Shown piece by piece: positions 6,943-9,301 of a stretch of DNA of 9,301 nt (positions are counted from its first letter, which is position 1; each line of letters begins with the position of its first letter). The DNA is from Desulfobulbaceae bacterium (lineage in GTDB: Bacteria > Desulfobacterota > Desulfobulbia > Desulfobulbales > Desulfobulbaceae). Where the stretch lies: contig JALXCX010000006.1 of assembly GCA_026990725.1 (NCBI GenBank), forward strand, positions 1 to 9,301, in the 5' to 3' direction. The notes under the pieces were generated by a model, which worked only from the letters and a program-made list of their open reading frames with translations, made no database searches and had not been told where the DNA came from. A program made the translations under genes and the position numbers.

Positions 6943-8832
6943 ATGAGTAAATATGTCAATCATCTGCTCTGTTACGGAAATGGCGCAGAAACTGTGTACC
7001 AGCAGGTACCTGCCAGCAAGTGCCAAGTTGCAGCTTCATCTACCGCATCAGCAAATTCAACAAACACAACTCTTTTAGCAGGTGGATTTAATTCAATCCA
7101 TTCTGATGCCACCTATCCTGTTTCTCCTGCCTTTAAGCTTAACGGCGACCTTGCCAGTTTAGACGATCAGGCAATGGCGGCTCTTGGCAGGGCCGAGCTT
7201 CTTCGCGCAAACAGCCTGTCATTTCGTTCCTATACCATTGAACCGGATCCCAGAGTTACTGTTCTTTCTGCCAACAAAAAATCACTCCATAATTTCACTG
7301 AAAGATATGGAAATATTCTCAACCTGAGCCCGTTGCTTTTACAAGGATATGACCCCGATTTCTCTACAGCCCAGGAGCTTGACTTATCCTTTAATAACGA
7401 CCGATATACCTGTACATTCATAGTTAAACAACCTGTAAACCGTGATATCTGCACCTATTGCGGAAGTTGCGGCCCGGCTTGTCCGGAACAATGCCTTTCA
7501 GAACAGCTTTTTCTCGACTTTTCAAAATGCACCCTCTGCAACGCCTGTCAGACGGCTTGCCCGGAGCTGGCCATTGATCTGCATGCAGTTGAGCGAAGGA
7601 AACTGACTGTCCCTTCCGTACTGTTGCTCTCGGGGACGGAAGTTAATTTTTCTTCCCGGATTAATAAAGAAAGAATTTTTACAGAAGAGCAAGTCGATGC
7701 TCTTTTTGACACGATCTATGCCGCACAGGTAGACGAAGTCGTCACCTGTCAGCCAAGTATTTGCCAATACAGCGGCAGGCTTGGCATAGGGTGTGACATT
7801 TGTCTTGCCGCCTGTAAACATCGGGCAATTTCCAGAGGCCAAAACGGTATTGCCCTTGATCATAAAAAATGCACGGAATGCGGTGCCTGCCTGGCAAGCT
7901 GCCCCACCGGAGCCCTGCAGTATGCGCGCTTTCCCGATGCTGCTTTTGTGGAATACTTCCGTAATATTTCATTGCAAGTCGGGACAACCATCGTTTTAGG
8001 TTGCGAAAAAGATTTGCATAAATTCTGGTGGCAGAATACGCCGAAAAAATTCAAAAACACCTTGTTTCTTGAATATCCCCAAACCTCTGCCCTCAGCAGT
8101 ATGCATCTGCTTTTTCTTTTTGCTCAAGGTGCTGCACGAATCTGCCTACTCAGCCCAGACGAAGACTCGTCTTCTCCGCTCCATCTGCAGGTTACTCTTA
8201 CTGAAACAGTACTCAATGCCCTTTTTGAAGAAAACAACAGGATTCTTTTCAGGCGCCCAGGTAACCTTGCAGAAATTCTCGATAAACCAGAAAAGGAATC
8301 TCCTGTACTCCCGCTGTATCCTGATTACTCTTTTACCAACCGCCGCGAGAAAGCAGCTCATATCCTTGCATTTCTCTGCCGGCAGAGCGAAAAACAACAG
8401 GTCCGCCTGACAGGAGCGCCGACAGCACAGTTTGGCGACATTGTATTGGATACTGAAAAATGTACTTTGTGCAATGCCTGTGTTGGGGAATGCAGAATTG
8501 CAGCTCTTACTGCCGACAGTGAAAAGTTTTCCATTCACCACAAACCCATCCTCTGTGTCCAGTGTGGAAGTTGCGTTGAACTATGTCCGGAAGAAGCCCT
8601 GACCATGCAGCCGGGTTTATCGTTGTCGCCCCTGTTTTTTGAAAAAAATGAAAAGGCCCAGGCCGAACCTGTCCACTGTAAAAAATGCGGAAAAATTTTC
8701 GGTACCCGCCAGTCACTTGAAAAGGTTATGTCAGTTCTCACCCAAAAAAATCTCTGGGATTCACAAAACGACCTTCTCGACTACTGTGATACGTGCAGGG
8801 TTGTCAAACTTTTTGAGGCCCATAAACTATGA
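6943..8832 (+). CDS. Polyferredoxin: cytoplasmic multi-[4Fe-4S] protein linked to a TorD-type chaperone
   Basis: A 629-residue protein with no signal peptide or membrane segment. Five canonical CxxCxxCxxxC sites are visible: C170-C173-C176-C180P, C196-C199-C202-C206P, C310-C313-C316-C320P, C507-C510-C513-C517 (followed by R, not P) and C538-C541-C544-C548P. A sixth region is atypical: CQPSIC (C269, C274) and GIGCDICLAACKH (C284, C287, C291), where the usual first cysteine (281) is G. The middle (about 345-410) reads GTTIVLGCEKD, then YPQTSALSSMHLLFLFAQGA, loosely like the MvhD-type electron-transfer domain; this resemblance is tentative. The C-terminus has two CxxC knuckles (C579/C582 and C615/C618), possibly a metal-binding ribbon. 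The first 165 residues match nothing I recognise. It overlaps the TorD gene by 4 nt and faces moeA-fdhD. An electron-transfer or assembly role for a formate dehydrogenase or related molybdoenzyme is inferred from context; similar ferredoxin-TorD pairs precede fdh genes in some epsilon- and deltaproteobacteria (recalled, not checked). Confidence 0.9.
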   Translation: MSKYVNHLLCYGNGAETVYQQVPASKCQVAASSTASANSTNTTLLAGGFNSIHSDATYPVSPAFKLNGDLASLDDQAMAALGRAELLRANSLSFRSYTIEPDPRVTVLSANKKSLHNFTERYGNILNLSPLLLQGYDPDFSTAQELDLSFNNDRYTCTFIVKQPVNRDICTYCGSCGPACPEQCLSEQLFLDFSKCTLCNACQTACPELAIDLHAVERRKLTVPSVLLLSGTEVNFSSRINKERIFTEEQVDALFDTIYAAQVDEVVTCQPSICQYSGRLGIGCDICLAACKHRAISRGQNGIALDHKKCTECGACLASCPTGALQYARFPDAAFVEYFRNISLQVGTTIVLGCEKDLHKFWWQNTPKKFKNTLFLEYPQTSALSSMHLLFLFAQGAARICLLSPDEDSSSPLHLQVTLTETVLNALFEENNRILFRRPGNLAEILDKPEKESPVLPLYPDYSFTNRREKAAHILAFLCRQSEKQQVRLTGAPTAQFGDIVLDTEKCTLCNACVGECRIAALTADSEKFSIHHKPILCVQCGSCVELCPEEALTMQPGLSLSPLFFEKNEKAQAEPVHCKKCGKIFGTRQSLEKVMSVLTQKNLWDSQNDLLDYCDTCRVVKLFEAHKL

Positions 8833-9301
8833 GTAAGGCCATAGAAATTTCAGACCGCGACCTCATTCTGGTCCGCCTTCGTTTTCTGGATCTGCTGAAA
8901 TCTTTTTTTCAGGATGAGCCAGATGCGGAACGTATGAGCCGCTGGCGTGGTATTTTTGCAGCACTTTGCAAAGAACAGATTAACCCCCATATTGACAAGG
9001 CAGTTCGAGAACTTGCAGAGATTTTGCGAAAGAAAGAGCTGCGTGAACTTAAAAGAGAGTATTACGAGCTGTTTATCAATCCGTACAGCGAATTTATTCT
9101 GCCGTTAAATGCCGCCCATTATTTGGATGGCAAGAATTTCGGTCCAAGCCTTGTCCACTACCGGGAGCTGCTTAAACAGGCACAGCTTGTTAAGATACAA
9201 ACAATTAAAGACTCTGAGGATAACCTGCTGATCATGCTGGACACGCTGATCAGCCTTATCGAAGAAGAAAAAGAGGGAGTAGCGGCAACGCATACTTATC
9301 A
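8829..9301 (+). CDS. TorD/DmsD-family molybdoenzyme maturation chaperone (3' truncated by window edge)
   Basis: The first 157 residues are visible, with no stop before the window ends. TorD-family proteins are all-helical cytoplasmic chaperones that bind a molybdoenzyme apoprotein, often its Tat signal peptide, until the cofactor is inserted; most are about 180-230 residues, so the C-terminus is missing. The sequence is helical throughout and carries the family core as EYYELFINPYSEFILPLN (about residues 78-95; usual form EYxRLFxGP...PP), then AAHYLDGKNFG, and later DSEDNLLIMLDTL, equivalent to the conserved E/D-P-D-H motif region. The start ATG overlaps the polyferredoxin stop as ATGA (8829-8832), so translation is probably coupled; a modest GAGG lies ten bases upstream at 8815-8818. 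The family is quite certain. The client enzyme is not visible; formate dehydrogenase is the best guess because of the neighbouring fdhD. Confidence 0.88.
   Translation, partial: MSKAIEISDRDLILVRLRFLDLLKSFFQDEPDAERMSRWRGIFAALCKEQINPHIDKAVRELAEILRKKELRELKREYYELFINPYSEFILPLNAAHYLDGKNFGPSLVHYRELLKQAQLVKIQTIKDSEDNLLIMLDTLISLIEEEKEGVAATHTY

Noticed and set aside
9105..9293. Minus-strand open frame at the right end
   Set aside because: It is antisense to a well-supported TorD-family coding region.

Overview
The window looks like chromosomal DNA of a Gram-negative anaerobe. An OmpA-type peptidoglycan-binding protein implies a periplasm. FdhD, MoeA, a multi-cluster ferredoxin and a TorD-type chaperone point to molybdenum- or tungsten-pterin redox enzymes. 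By eye the base composition is moderate (about 45% G+C, not counted). I lean towards a Desulfobacterota-like sulfate or sulfur metaboliser, but no sequence here fixes the lineage. I see no rRNA, tRNA, CRISPR array, insertion sequence or phage gene.

Layout, left to right. (1) Bases 1-1044 hold the C-terminal half of a glycogen branching enzyme (glgB), cut by the left edge. (2) Bases 1094-4504 encode an 1136-residue envelope protein: an N-terminal membrane segment, about 900 residues of predicted coiled coil, two calcium-type TSP3 repeats and an OmpA C-terminal domain. Within the coiled coil, twelve tandem 24-residue units can be followed, and four of them are almost identical as 72-bp DNA repeats. 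(3) A 19-bp hairpin terminator lies between this gene and the convergent fdhD. (4) On the minus strand, moeA (5453-6658) is followed by fdhD (4611-5378), probably one transcription unit. (5) A roughly 280-bp AT-rich divergent intergenic region carries a perfect 13-bp inverted repeat. (6) On the plus strand come a 629-residue polyferredoxin (6943-8832) and, overlapping it by 4 nt, a TorD/DmsD-family chaperone (from 8829) cut by the right edge.

How the genes fit together. MoeA inserts molybdate (or tungstate) into molybdopterin. FdhD sulfurates the cofactor for formate dehydrogenase. TorD-type chaperones hold the apo-enzyme until the cofactor is loaded. A polyferredoxin translationally coupled to such a chaperone, opposite moeA-fdhD, strongly suggests the front end of a formate dehydrogenase or related molybdo/tungsto-enzyme cluster. 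The catalytic subunits are predicted to lie just beyond base 9301. The two most unusual items are the long repeat-bearing coiled-coil OmpA protein and the uncharacterised polyferredoxin with one atypical cluster site and a C-terminal cysteine-knuckle pair.
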